Positions 34,829 to 44,030 are shown, numbered from the stretch's first letter. The stretch: 64,000 bases of DNA from Azospirillum rugosum (GCF_017876155.1 NZ_JAGINP010000002.1:1-64000); one strand, 5' to 3'. Notes: generated by a model from the sequence alone, not told the origin. Numbers and translations: made by a program.

Positions 34829-35308
34829 ATGAATCGCGGGTTCGAATTGGCATCGCGCGCCATGTATCTGCTGGCGACCGTGGTGCTGTTCCTGTTCGCC
34901 CTGGTGTTCGTCGGGGTGGCGGCGCTGGCGGTGGTGGACGGCGTCGTGGCGCTCGACGCGTCGGCGGCGACGAGCGCGCTGCTCGACGGCGTCGGCCTGA
35001 TCGTGCTGGCCATCGCCGTGTTCGAAATCGCCAAGTATCTCTACGAGGAGGAAATCGCGCGCGACCGGGAACTGCGCAACGCCGACGAGGCGCGGCGGAC
35101 GCTGACCAAGTTCCTGACCACCATCATCATCGCCGCCAGCCTGGAAGGACTCGTCCTGGTATTCGAGGCGCGGACGTCGGACATGAGCGCAATGGTATAC
35201 CCGGCCCTTCTCCTTCTGGTCATCGTCTGCATGGTCTTGGGGCTCGCGGGGTTCCAGTGGATCAGCCGCCGCGCCGAATCCATCAACCCCACCCAGGGCG
35301 ACGCCTGA
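34829..35308 (+). CDS. Small integral membrane protein, unknown
   Basis: 159 residues with four predicted membrane helices (about 12-38, 48-68, 92-112, 122-142) and an amphipathic charged stretch KYLYEEEIARDRELRNADEARR between helices two and three. ATG at 34829 follows GGGGAGAGGAAGG. I recognise a general resemblance to small membrane proteins in stress operons, but no family. Confidence 0.7.
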   Translation: MNRGFELASRAMYLLATVVLFLFALVFVGVAALAVVDGVVALDASAATSALLDGVGLIVLAIAVFEIAKYLYEEEIARDRELRNADEARRTLTKFLTTIIIAASLEGLVLVFEARTSDMSAMVYPALLLLVIVCMVLGLAGFQWISRRAESINPTQGDA

Positions 35309-35416
35309 GCATCCGAAGGGTGTATCCCCCTATGGCGGGGCGGGTTCCCGCACGAAAGGCGCGTCCCAACATTCCTGGAAGGAGCCTGATCACCCCTCCG
35401 CAACGGAGCCGGAACC

Positions 35417-36031
35417 ATGTTCGAACCCAGCGAGATCGGCCGCATCACCCCCGACGAGCAGGCCGACGCCCTGCGCACCCTGATCGCCGTCTTCGCCACC
35501 TCGGTGGTGAGGCTGGGCGAGCGGCGGCCCCGCAACGCGGTCAGCGCGGAGATCATCGACATCCTCGACGAGGTTCCGTCGGACCAGGCGGAGGCCGTCG
35601 CCCAGCTCTTCACCATGATGGCGCTGCGCCTGCGCCGGAAGGGCCGGCCGCGCCGCACGACCTTCCGCCTGACGCTGGAGACCGCGCTGCTCGCCCGCTC
35701 CTACGTGGGGGAACCGGCGCCGTCCAACGAGACCTCCTACCTGTCCTCCGACCGGCCCGGGCTGCGGGCGATCGATCTCGCCTGCTCCGAACTGCTGGAG
35801 CGGATGGCCGGCGTGCCGGACGCGGAGCAGCGCGCGTGGCTGACCGCCCAGGTGATCGCCACGGGCCTGATCGACGCCGACCGCCGCCACACGCTGGGCG
35901 GCACGGACCGCGACCTGGGCGACATGGCGGTGGCGGAATTCCTGCTGCGCTCCGCCGCGCAATACCTCGCCGCCACGGCCGTCCGTTCCCCGCCTTCGGC
36001 CCCGCCCCCGCCGGAAGACCGCAAGGACTGA
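35417..36031 (+). CDS. Hypothetical protein, unknown
   Basis: 204 residues. Mostly helical, with ALRTLIAVFATSVVRLGERRPR near the N-terminus, RRKGRPRRTTFRLTLE in the middle and a Pro-rich C-terminus. No signal peptide. It converges with the REC-GGDEF gene with 19 bp between them. Not recognised; coding is supported by length, ribosome site (GGAGCC upstream) and codon use like its neighbours. Confidence 0.6.
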   Translation: MFEPSEIGRITPDEQADALRTLIAVFATSVVRLGERRPRNAVSAEIIDILDEVPSDQAEAVAQLFTMMALRLRRKGRPRRTTFRLTLETALLARSYVGEPAPSNETSYLSSDRPGLRAIDLACSELLERMAGVPDAEQRAWLTAQVIATGLIDADRRHTLGGTDRDLGDMAVAEFLLRSAAQYLAATAVRSPPSAPPPPEDRKD

Positions 36032-36050
36032 GGGCGGGGCGGGGGAACGC

Positions 36051-36986
36051 TCAGCCGGCCACCACCACCCGATTCCGCCCGGCCTCCTTGGCGCGGTAGA
36101 GCGCGGCGTCGGCTTCCGTCAGCGCGGCCTCGATGCCGCGTCCGCCGGCCGGGCCGGGCCCCGGCGCGGCTCCATCACCCCCGATCCCATCAACCCCAAT
36201 CCCATCGACGGCGGCAACGCCGAAGCTGGCGGTCATGTGGAACCGCACGCCGTCCTGCTCGACCGGCAGAGCGGCGACCCGCGCGCGCAGCCGCTCCGCG
36301 ACCATGGGGGCGTCGGCGATGCCCGTCTCGGGCAGCAGGACCACGAACTCTTCCCCGCCGTAGCGGCCGACGAGGTCGCAGGGCCGCAGGTCCTCGTGCA
36401 GCGCGCGGGCGAACCGCTTCAGCGCCTCGTCGCCGGCGGCGTGCCCATAGGTGTCGTTGATGCGCTTGAAGTGGTCGATGTCAGCCATCACGACCGACAG
36501 AGGATGGCCGTAGCGGCGCGACCGCGCGATCTCCTCCTCCGCCCGCTCCAGCACGCTGCGGCGGTTGGCGAGGCCGGTCAGCGGGTCGGTCCGCGCCTGG
36601 TCCAGCAACTGCTGCTGCATCGCCGCGATGCGACCGCCGGCCTTCAGCCGCGCCTTCAGGTGGGCGCTGTTGACCGGCTTGTGGATGAAGTCGTCCGCAC
36701 CGGCGTCCAGCGCCTTGAATTCGTAGAAGGCGTCGTCGTGGGCGGTCATCAGGATCAGGTAGGCGTAGGCGCTGCGCGGGTCGGCGCGCAGGTGCCAGCA
36801 CACCTCCAGCCCGCTCAGATGGGGCATCTCCCAATCGATGATGGCGATGTCGAACGGCTCGCTCCAGGCGCGGTCCAGCGCCTCCCGGCCGTCCCTGGCC
36901 AGGATCACCTCGTGCCCGTAGGACGCCACCTGTTCCGACAGCATGGCGCGCATCAGGACGGTGTCGTCGGCGATGAGAACGCGCAT
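36051..36986 (-). CDS. PleD-like response regulator with diguanylate cyclase
   Basis: 311 residues. Receiver (1-120) with ADDT, phospho-Asp in AIIDWEMPHLSG, and HKPV. GGDEF domain (~140-310) with ANRRSVLERAEEE, DIDHFKRINDTYGHAAGDEAL, active-site YGGEEF, and an inhibitory RxxD (RPCD) five residues before it. Makes c-di-GMP. Near the C-terminus a Gly-rich insert (GIGVDGIGGDG then a GPG-rich run) interrupts the usual ending; it is encoded by a short imperfect repeat around 36160-36210. Confidence 0.93.
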   Translation of the reverse strand: MRVLIADDTVLMRAMLSEQVASYGHEVILARDGREALDRAWSEPFDIAIIDWEMPHLSGLEVCWHLRADPRSAYAYLILMTAHDDAFYEFKALDAGADDFIHKPVNSAHLKARLKAGGRIAAMQQQLLDQARTDPLTGLANRRSVLERAEEEIARSRRYGHPLSVVMADIDHFKRINDTYGHAAGDEALKRFARALHEDLRPCDLVGRYGGEEFVVLLPETGIADAPMVAERLRARVAALPVEQDGVRFHMTASFGVAAVDGIGVDGIGGDGAAPGPGPAGGRGIEAALTEADAALYRAKEAGRNRVVVAG

Positions 36987-37218
36987 GGCCGGCAGGCTGC
37001 GCAGATCCTTCGCCTACGGTCAATGTGGCGCTTGGGCGCAGGGCGGGGGCCCGGATTGATGATGCGCACCACGGCCATAGGCCCTATACGCCTCGCGGAA
37101 ACGTTGCGCCGAAGGTCGGGGTCGCCGCACCGCACACCCTGCGGCATAGTGTGGGGCGGCATTGTATGGTGTGTTAGCCCTGCTGCGAATATGGGCAAAC
37201 AAGCGAAGAGAGGACGGC

Positions 37219-38133
37219 ATGGCCCGCAACACGGGCTCCTATGGGGGCGTCTACGGGTTTCCGGAATCGGCGGACTGCGCGCAGCGTTTGGCGGAGGCGC
37301 TGGACGTCCCCTGCCACATCGCCGAACTGCACCGCTTCCCGGACGGCGAAAGCCTCGTCCGCCTGCCCCAGGCCGCGGAGCGGCCGGTGGGCCGCGCGGT
37401 GGTCTACCGCTCGCTCGACCAGCCGAACGACAAGCTGATCGAGCTGACGCTGGTCGCCTCGGTTCTGCGCCGCCATGGCGCGACGGAGCTGTGCCTGGTC
37501 GCCCCCTACATGGCCTACATGCGGCAGGACGCCATCTTCCGTCCGGGCGAGCCGGTGAGCCAGGCGGTGGTGGGCGACTGGCTCGGCCGGCTGTTCGACC
37601 GCTTCGTCTGCGTCGAGCCGCACCTGCACCGCACCCACACGCTGGACGAGGTGTTCGTCGGCCGCCCGTCGATCTGCCTAACCGGGGCCGGCCCCATCGC
37701 CGACCGCCTGCGCGCGGACGGGGTGTCCCCGGACACGGTGGTCGTCGGCCCGGACGAGGAGGCCGCACCCCTGGTCGAGGCGGTGGCCGGCCCGCTCGGC
37801 CTGGCCGCGGTCGTCGGCCGCAAGGAGCGCCGCGGCGATCGCGACGTCACGGTGGCTCTTCCCGCCGACGCGCCGCTGGCCGGGCGGCCGGTGGCGATCG
37901 TGGACGACGTCATCAGCTCCGGCGAGACCATCTTCTCCTGCGCCCGCGCCGCCCGGGCGGCCGGAGCCGCCTCCGTCCGCGTGTTCGGCGTGCACGCCCT
38001 GTTCGACGAGTCCGTGGCGGCGCGCTTCGTCGCGGAGGGGCTGGGCACGCCGCTGTCCTGCGACGGGGTCCCGCACGCGTCCAACGGCCTGCCGCTCGGC
38101 CGCCTGATCGCCGACGCGCTGCTGCGCGACTGA
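37219..38133 (+). CDS. prs: Ribose-phosphate pyrophosphokinase, archaeal-like paralogue
   Basis: 304 residues. ATG 37219 after AGAGAGGA. Seen: HRFPDGESLVRLP, SLDQPNDKLIELTLVA, VAPYMAYMRQDAIFRPGEPVS (the PYxxYxRQDxxFxPGEPxS form of archaeal Prs), FVCVEPHLHR, GPDEEAAPLVEAVA and the PRPP loop VAIVDDVISSGET. It transfers pyrophosphate from ATP to ribose-5-phosphate. The paralogue type differs from the housekeeping enzyme; it may serve a specialised nucleotide route. Not linked to purine genes here. Confidence 0.85.
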   Translation: MARNTGSYGGVYGFPESADCAQRLAEALDVPCHIAELHRFPDGESLVRLPQAAERPVGRAVVYRSLDQPNDKLIELTLVASVLRRHGATELCLVAPYMAYMRQDAIFRPGEPVSQAVVGDWLGRLFDRFVCVEPHLHRTHTLDEVFVGRPSICLTGAGPIADRLRADGVSPDTVVVGPDEEAAPLVEAVAGPLGLAAVVGRKERRGDRDVTVALPADAPLAGRPVAIVDDVISSGETIFSCARAARAAGAASVRVFGVHALFDESVAARFVAEGLGTPLSCDGVPHASNGLPLGRLIADALLRD

Positions 38134-38228
38134 GGGCCGCAGGGCTGGGAGCGGCGCGGCATCGGCGACCCTCCCACGCCGCCCGCACTTGGTGTAGGGT
38201 TGCTCGTGCTGCGCTCTTGGAGGTTGAC

Positions 38229-38741
38229 ATGGCGATGGGGAAGGTGGCGACGATCGTGCTCCAGATGGCGCGCAAGCTGGCGGAGGACGTCGTCCGGCTG
38301 GGCCGGGTGCGCGACGCCGGCAAGCCCAAGACCTTCCCGCATTTCCGTGAAATCCGCGGCGCCTACCTGGACATCCAGGGACTGATCTTCTCCATCCAGG
38401 AGCGGCTGGATGTCGCAGGCAAGGAGCTGCCGGAGAATTTCCCGCAATGGGTGATCCGGCAGAAGCTGACCGCCATCGCCCATTTCACCGACATCAGCTA
38501 CGCCTTCGTCAGCGATCCGCCGCTGGCGCTGACCAGCTCGCTGGGCGCCTTCGACGTGCTGCTGGCGGAGCAGAAGGCCTTCGGCGAGACGCTGAACGCC
38601 TTCGACATGATGCTGATGGAAGCCGGCATCGACGACAAGACCGCCGACGAGCTGGACGCCACCCGCACCAAGATCGAGCACATCCTCGGCATGATCGAGA
38701 CGCTGCTCCAGAACAGCCCCAAGGTTCTGGAGGAATTCTGA
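38229..38741 (+). CDS. Helical protein of unknown function
   Basis: 170 residues. ATG at 38229 (MAMGKVATIVLQMARKL) after TTGGAGG. Strong amphipathic helices, with no Cys and no membrane helix, e.g. AYLDIQGLIFSIQERLDVAGKEL and ENFPQWVIRQKLTAIAHFTDISY; a four-helix-bundle-like protein is likely. It precedes the CHASE-GGDEF-EAL gene by ~120 bp, suggesting a link to c-di-GMP signalling, but function is unknown. Confidence 0.6.
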   Translation: MAMGKVATIVLQMARKLAEDVVRLGRVRDAGKPKTFPHFREIRGAYLDIQGLIFSIQERLDVAGKELPENFPQWVIRQKLTAIAHFTDISYAFVSDPPLALTSSLGAFDVLLAEQKAFGETLNAFDMMLMEAGIDDKTADELDATRTKIEHILGMIETLLQNSPKVLEEF

Positions 38742-38864
38742 GCCAAGGCTTTTGGACGCGCCTCTGCGGCCGGTCGCCGCGCCCGGCACACGCGATGGGC
38801 GATCTGCGCAAAATGAAGACGCTTTCCGCACGGCAGCAATCTGGGTAAGGTCTATTCTCGCGTG

Positions 38865-41741
38865 ATGCCCGGTCCGGCCATGCCAAGCGGTTGGACCGGG
38901 GGTCGCGACACCGCCCCTCCGACGCGCAAGGCCGACCCGCTCATCATGCTGAGGTCCACCAGTCCCGCCCAGCCCGCGTCCGATCCGGCCGACCCTGTCG
39001 CCGAACCGTCGCGGCGATTCGACGGGCGCCTTGCGCTGCTCGCCCTGGTAGCGTGCCTGCTGCTGACCGTCCTGGCCTGGCGCGAGACCGCCCGGACCGC
39101 CGAGGACGACGCCGAGAGCCGCTTCGCGCTGCGCGTCACGGAGCTGCACCAGCGTCTGGAAAACCATATCCAGACCTACGTCCAGGTGGCGCGGTCGGCG
39201 GCCGCGCTCTACACCGCATTTCCCGACGTGCAGCGGGCGGAGTGGAACCGCTTCGTGGACGGCCTCGGCCTGTCCGAACGTTATCCCGGCATCCAGGGCG
39301 TCGCCTTCGCCCGCAGGGTCGACCCGTCCAACGCCGCGGCCGTGGCCGGGTCCGCGCGGGCCGACGGGATCCGCCATTTCCGGATCTGGCCGGACGCCGG
39401 CGGGCCGGAGCGCGTGATCAACCTCTACGCCGCCCCGGTGACCGAGCAGAACCTGCGCGCGCTGGGCTACGACATGCTGTCCGAGCCGATCCGCCGCACT
39501 GCCATCGAGCAGGCGCGCGACTCGGGCGAGCCGTCGACCACGCGGGCCATCCAGCTGAAGATCGACGAGGGCAACTCCCCGTCGCCGGCCTTCATCGTCT
39601 TCCAGGCGGTCTACCGCGAGGGCCAGCAGCCCCGCAGCGTGGAGGAGCGCCGCGCGGCCTTCGTCGGCGTGGTGCTGACCCCGATCCGCATCGTCCCGAT
39701 GGCCAACGCGGTGTTCGGGCCGGGCGTCACCGACGTCGCGGCGACCCTCTACGAAGGGCTGCTGGCCGACGCCGACTTTCCGCTGTACCGCAGCCGCGCG
39801 CCGTCGCCCGAAAAGCCGGAGCTGGCGGCGGAGCGCGAGATCACCTTCGGGAACCGCGTCTGGACCGTGCGCTACGAGAGCCGGCCCGGCTTCGCGCTGG
39901 AAACGGAAAGCTGGAAGCCGCCGCTGGTCCTCGCCGTCGGGCTGACGCTCAGCGCCTTCCTGTCCACGCTCCTGTGGGCGCTGACGGCGACGCGGCGCCG
40001 GGCGCTGGAGATCGCCGGACGGATCACCGCGTCCCTGCGCCGGCGCGAGGCGGAGCTGGACCAGCTCTTCAACGAGGCGCCGCTGGGCATCGCGCTGATC
40101 GGCCAGGACGCCAAGCTGCTCGACTGCAACCCGGCCTTCGCCCGTGCGGTCGGCGCGCCGCGCGACGGGCTGATCGGGTTGGACGCGAAGCTGCGGGCGC
40201 AGGACCCCGCGCTGGCCACGGCCATCGACGCCGCCATCGGCGGCGAGAGCGTGCGGCTGGAGGTCGACCAGCTGCTGCTGGCCGGCGGGCGGCACAGCCA
40301 CTTCACCGTCCACCTCCAGCCGGTCACCACGCCGGACGACCCGCCCTTCGTCATGGCCTTCGTGGAGGACATCGGCGACAAGCGCCGGGCGGAGCAGCAC
40401 ATCCATTACCTCGCCCACTACGACGCGCTGACCGGGCTGCCCAATCGGGTGCTGCTGTTCGACCGCATCGGGCAGGCGGCCAAGCAGGCGCGGCGCGACG
40501 GCACCAAGGTGGCGGTGCTGTTCATCGACCTGGACCGCTTCAAGGTGATCAACGACAGCCTCGGCCATTCCTTCGGCGACGAGGTGCTGCGGTCGGTGGC
40601 GCGCCGGCTGCACGCGGGATTGCGCGATTCCGACACGGTCGGCCGGCTGGGCGGCGACGAGTTCCTGATCGTGGCCCCGCAGCTGCACCAGGCGTCCGAC
40701 GCCGCGGCGGTGGCGGAGAAGGTGCTGCTTCAGCTCTCCAGCCCCTTCGCGGTCGGCGGGCAGAGCTTCGTGGTGTCGCCCAGCATCGGCATCAGCCTGT
40801 TCCCCGACGACGCGGAGGACGCGGAGGGGCTGATCCGCTGCGCCGACATCGCGATGTACAACGCCAAGGACGGCGGGCGGAACGCCTACCGCTTCGTCAC
40901 CCGCGAGATGGGCGCCCGCTCGCGCGAGCGGCTGGACCTGGAGGCGGCGCTGCGCCGCGCCCTGCAGAACGGGGAGCTGTTCATCGTCTACCAGCCGCAG
41001 GTCCGCATTTCCGACGACCAGGTCGTCGGGGTGGAGGCGCTGGTGCGCTGGCGCCATCCGGAGGCGGGGCTGATCATGCCCAACCGCTTCCTGCCCATCG
41101 CGGAGGAGACGGGGCTCGTCCAGAGCATCGGCGACTGGGTGCTGAACGAGGTGTGCCAGCAGATCCGCCGCTGGAAGGACCACATCGGCCTGTCCATCCC
41201 CGTGGCCGTCAACATCTCCGGCCAGCAGTTCCGCGACGGCCAGCTGCCGGCCAAGGTCGCCGCGGCGCTGGACGGCAACGGGCTGGACGGGCGGGAGCTG
41301 GAGATCGAGGTGACCGAGGGCACCCTGATCGACGACATCCCCGCCGCCGTCTCCACCCTGCGCGCGCTGAAGGAGCGCGGGTGCCTGATCGCGCTGGACG
41401 ACTTCGGCACCGGCTACTCCTCCCTCAGCTACCTGCACCGCTTCCCGATCGACAAGCTGAAGATCGACCGGTCCTTCATCCACGACCTGGAGCAGGCGGG
41501 GGTGGGCGACTCCATCCCGCGCGCCATCGTCGGCCTGGGCCGCAGCCTCGGCCTGTCAGTGGTCGCGGAGGGCGTGGAGACGGAGGTGCAGCTCCAGCTC
41601 CTGCGCAGCCTGAAGTGCGAGAGCTTCCAGGGCTACCTGTTCAGCCGCCCCGTCCCGGCGGAGGAACTGGAGCCCGTCCTGGCCGTCCGCGCCGCCCGCG
41701 GCGGCCACCCGGCCCGGGTTCCCCTAAGCGCGGCCCCCTAG
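38865..41741 (+). CDS. CHASE-PAS-GGDEF-EAL membrane c-di-GMP enzyme
   Basis: 958 residues. Start is ATG 38865 or the preceding GTG. Seen: TM1 (~50-67), CHASE-type periplasmic domain with VQVARSAAALYTAFPDVQ and RYPGIQGVAFARRV, TM2 (~350-370), PAS (~400-490), GGDEF with active LGGDEF and inhibitory RDSD, EAL with EALVRW and DDFGTGYSSLSYL. Both catalytic motifs look intact, so it may be a bifunctional cyclase/phosphodiesterase gated by an external ligand. EAL metal residues ELEIEVTEG and DKLKIDRSF are present. Confidence 0.92.
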   Translation: MPGPAMPSGWTGGRDTAPPTRKADPLIMLRSTSPAQPASDPADPVAEPSRRFDGRLALLALVACLLLTVLAWRETARTAEDDAESRFALRVTELHQRLENHIQTYVQVARSAAALYTAFPDVQRAEWNRFVDGLGLSERYPGIQGVAFARRVDPSNAAAVAGSARADGIRHFRIWPDAGGPERVINLYAAPVTEQNLRALGYDMLSEPIRRTAIEQARDSGEPSTTRAIQLKIDEGNSPSPAFIVFQAVYREGQQPRSVEERRAAFVGVVLTPIRIVPMANAVFGPGVTDVAATLYEGLLADADFPLYRSRAPSPEKPELAAEREITFGNRVWTVRYESRPGFALETESWKPPLVLAVGLTLSAFLSTLLWALTATRRRALEIAGRITASLRRREAELDQLFNEAPLGIALIGQDAKLLDCNPAFARAVGAPRDGLIGLDAKLRAQDPALATAIDAAIGGESVRLEVDQLLLAGGRHSHFTVHLQPVTTPDDPPFVMAFVEDIGDKRRAEQHIHYLAHYDALTGLPNRVLLFDRIGQAAKQARRDGTKVAVLFIDLDRFKVINDSLGHSFGDEVLRSVARRLHAGLRDSDTVGRLGGDEFLIVAPQLHQASDAAAVAEKVLLQLSSPFAVGGQSFVVSPSIGISLFPDDAEDAEGLIRCADIAMYNAKDGGRNAYRFVTREMGARSRERLDLEAALRRALQNGELFIVYQPQVRISDDQVVGVEALVRWRHPEAGLIMPNRFLPIAEETGLVQSIGDWVLNEVCQQIRRWKDHIGLSIPVAVNISGQQFRDGQLPAKVAAALDGNGLDGRELEIEVTEGTLIDDIPAAVSTLRALKERGCLIALDDFGTGYSSLSYLHRFPIDKLKIDRSFIHDLEQAGVGDSIPRAIVGLGRSLGLSVVAEGVETEVQLQLLRSLKCESFQGYLFSRPVPAEELEPVLAVRAARGGHPARVPLSAAP

Positions 41742-41753
41742 GCGCAATGCCGA

Positions 41754-42959
41754 TCAGCGCGGAAAGGTAACCTCGCTCTCCTCCGCGGCCTGCCAAGCCG
41801 GCTTGGCGTTGTGGCCCAGCGTCCGATGGCCGCCGTTCTCCGAATAATAGTCCTCCCGGAAACGGCCGTGCTCACGCTGCCCCAGCCGCTGCCAGCCCTT
41901 GGTCCGGTGCCGGCCCTCGCCCCGATGTTCGCCCCGATCCTCGCTATGCCCGCCGCGAACCCAGCCGCGCGACATCGCAGCCCCCGCCAGCACGCCGATG
42001 CCGGCCAGCAGGGCCACCGTCATCCACGGGTGCATCTGCGCCTCGGTGTAGAGGCTCGTTTCGCGGACGAAACGGTGCCGGCCCGCGCGCTCGCGGCCGT
42101 CGTCGCCGTGGGAATGCAAAGCATCGTTCCGCGCCCGCAACGGCCCGCCGGAGCGGGTGGCCCGCGTCACCGTCCGTTCCATGAGATAGTCGGTGATCCG
42201 CGGCGCGAAGGTCTCGGCCAGCGAGAACAGCTTGGCCCCGCCGCCGACATACATGTCGCGCATGGGGGTCTGGGCGCAGTGGCAGATGGCCTTGGCGACC
42301 AGGTCCGGCGCGTAGACCGGCGGCGGGTTGCTCGGCTCCACGTCCATCAGGTTCTTGGCGTGCTCCTCGTACAGCGTGTCGATGGCCGCCGGCTTGATCA
42401 GCGTGACGGAGATCGGGACGCCGTCGGCCTCCAGCTCCATCCGCAGCGCGTCGGTGAAGCCCTTCACCGCGTGCTTGGTGGCGGAGTAGGCGCCCTGCAA
42501 CGGCACGGAACGGTCGGACACCACGCTGCCCAGGTTGATCAGCGCGCCGCCGTTCTTCCGCAGGTGCGGGATGGCGGCCAGCGACCCGTTGACCACGCCC
42601 CAATAGTTGGTCTCGAACAGGCGCCGGTGGTCCTCCATCGGGGTGTCGACGACCTTGCCGTAGATCGACACGCCGGCGTTGTTCACCCAGGTGTCGATGC
42701 GCCCGTGGGTGCGGACCGCCATGTCGGCGAGCTGCCGCAACTCGTCCGGGTTGGCGACGTCGGCCACGCAATGAACGGCGTCGCCGCCCTCGCCGCGGAT
42801 CTCCTCCGCGACGCGGGCGAGCCCCTCGCGGTCGCGGGCGGCCAGCACGACCTTCGCCCCCTGGCGCGCCGCCATGCGGGCGGTGGCGAGCCCGATGCCG
42901 CTGGACGCGCCGGTGATGACGATGACTTGCTCTTCGATGGGCTTCAGCTGCAGGCGCAT
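41754..42959 (-). CDS. Short-chain dehydrogenase with C-terminal membrane tail
   Basis: 401 residues. Classical SDR core to about 260: TGASSGIG, NNAGVSIYG, GSVVSDRSVPLQG and the catalytic YSATKHAVKG. Beyond ~270 an extension includes DYLMERTVTRATRSGG, a predicted membrane helix HPWMTVALLAGIGVLAGAA and a long Arg/His/Glu-rich tail. Reaction NAD(P)-dependent, substrate unknown. Divergent from the hemerythrin with 231 bp between. The tail is unusual for the family. Confidence 0.9.
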   Translation of the reverse strand: MRLQLKPIEEQVIVITGASSGIGLATARMAARQGAKVVLAARDREGLARVAEEIRGEGGDAVHCVADVANPDELRQLADMAVRTHGRIDTWVNNAGVSIYGKVVDTPMEDHRRLFETNYWGVVNGSLAAIPHLRKNGGALINLGSVVSDRSVPLQGAYSATKHAVKGFTDALRMELEADGVPISVTLIKPAAIDTLYEEHAKNLMDVEPSNPPPVYAPDLVAKAICHCAQTPMRDMYVGGGAKLFSLAETFAPRITDYLMERTVTRATRSGGPLRARNDALHSHGDDGRERAGRHRFVRETSLYTEAQMHPWMTVALLAGIGVLAGAAMSRGWVRGGHSEDRGEHRGEGRHRTKGWQRLGQREHGRFREDYYSENGGHRTLGHNAKPAWQAAEESEVTFPR

Positions 42960-43110
42960 GGTTGCCCCCTCGGTGGTTGGGCCCCGGTCCCGCGCGGCGG
43001 ACGCCAGGGCGGTTTGCGGAGTGAACAGCCCGCCGCGCATCCTGTTACGTCCCGAACCCTTGCCTCCGGGGTGCCCCGCCCGGGCCCGACCCAGGACCCG
43101 AACGCGCGGC

Positions 43111-43136
43111 GGAACACGGCCGCGCCCGCCGGGGTT
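43111..43136 (+). promoter_or_regulatory. Candidate EcfG-type stress promoter for hemerythrin
   Basis: GGAAC at 43111-43115, 17 bases, then GGTT at 43133-43136, one mismatch from the alphaproteobacterial GGAAC-N16/17-CGTT consensus. It lies 55 bp before the hemerythrin ATG. Weaker than the site at 49056. Confidence 0.4.
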
Positions 43137-43190
43137 CTTGCTGTCGAGACCGCCCCGTCGGGCACCACACACAGCAACGGGATACAGGCG

Positions 43191-43646
43191 ATGACGATCT
43201 ACGACCGGATCAAGCAGGACCACGACACCGTCCGCGACCTGCTCGAAAAGGCCGAAAAGGGCGGCGCGAACGTCCGCAGCGTCTACGAGGACCTTCAGCG
43301 CGAACTCTGGGCCCACGGCAAGGTGGAGGAGGCGGTCTTCTACCAGGCCCTCTCCAAGGCCAAGAACGCCAAGGAGGAAACGGTCGAAGGCCTGAACGAG
43401 CACCACATGATCAACGGCCTGCTCGACGAGCTGAACGCCATGCCGGCCGAGGGCACCGCCTGGAAGGCGAAGCTCCAGGTCCTGGGCGAGATCGTCCGCC
43501 ACCACCTGGACGAAGAGGAGGAGGAGCTGTTCGAGGAGGCTGAGAAGGCGCTCGACGACAAGCGCGCCAAGGAACTCGGCACCCTCTACGCCGACCGCAA
43601 GAAGCACATGATGGCCGCCCTGGCTCCCCTGCCGAAGAGCGCGTGA
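43191..43646 (+). CDS. Hemerythrin-like protein
   Basis: 151 residues, ATG 43191. Diiron ligand pattern: HDTV at 11, HGKVEE at ~42 (H-x3-E), EHHMINGLLDEL at ~70, HHLDEEEEELF at ~104. A four-helix diiron protein of the bacterial cation-binding hemerythrin type; roles range from oxygen binding to nitric-oxide or redox stress. Divergent from the SDR, behind a possible stress promoter. Confidence 0.93.
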   Translation: MTIYDRIKQDHDTVRDLLEKAEKGGANVRSVYEDLQRELWAHGKVEEAVFYQALSKAKNAKEETVEGLNEHHMINGLLDELNAMPAEGTAWKAKLQVLGEIVRHHLDEEEEELFEEAEKALDDKRAKELGTLYADRKKHMMAALAPLPKSA

Positions 43647-43757
43647 GTCCATGACCGGGGCGAGCGCGGTGGCGATTTTTGCAACCTTGCGCGCCGCCGC
43701 ATCCGGTCGTATTTTAGGAGGGGAGGAAGCCGGGGCCTAGCCCCAGCTCCCCCACCT

Positions 43758-43844
43758 TCAGATCAGGTAGTCGACGGCGAGGCAGACTTCCCATCCCCTC
43801 GCCGTCTTCCTGAACTTCAGGCTAAAGCGCAGCCTTTTCAGCAT
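43758..43844 (-). CDS. Possible 28-residue small protein
   Basis: MLKRLRFSLKFRKTARGWEVC... ending in VDYLI. A GGAGGG ribosome site sits 8 bases before the ATG. Basic N-terminus (Lys/Arg at 3, 4, 6, 10, 12, 13, 16) and hydrophobic C-terminus. It stands alone in an otherwise gene-free gap. A real small protein is plausible, and chance is also possible at this length. Confidence 0.4.
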   Translation of the reverse strand: MLKRLRFSLKFRKTARGWEVCLAVDYLI

Positions 43845-44030
43845 GGCTTTGCCCTCCTGAACGTCCGACGGGATCATTCCCGCCTGACGCGTGCATGTGT
43901 ATGACATTTTCGCGCAACAGGGAATCCGGCGCGGCGCGATGCCGCAGCGGAATGACGCAGTCGCTTGCCTGACGCTTCCGACCCGTGACAGGGTGCGCTC
44001 ACCCATTGCGCATCAGAATGTCACGCCCCC

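Noticed and set aside
37515-41483. A very long open frame (1,322 codons) on minus opposite the CHASE-GGDEF-EAL and neighbouring genes
   Set aside because: It is antisense to two genes with clear catalytic motifs, and its translation is Asp/Gly/Arg/Val-rich without family features, as expected from GC-rich shadow frames.
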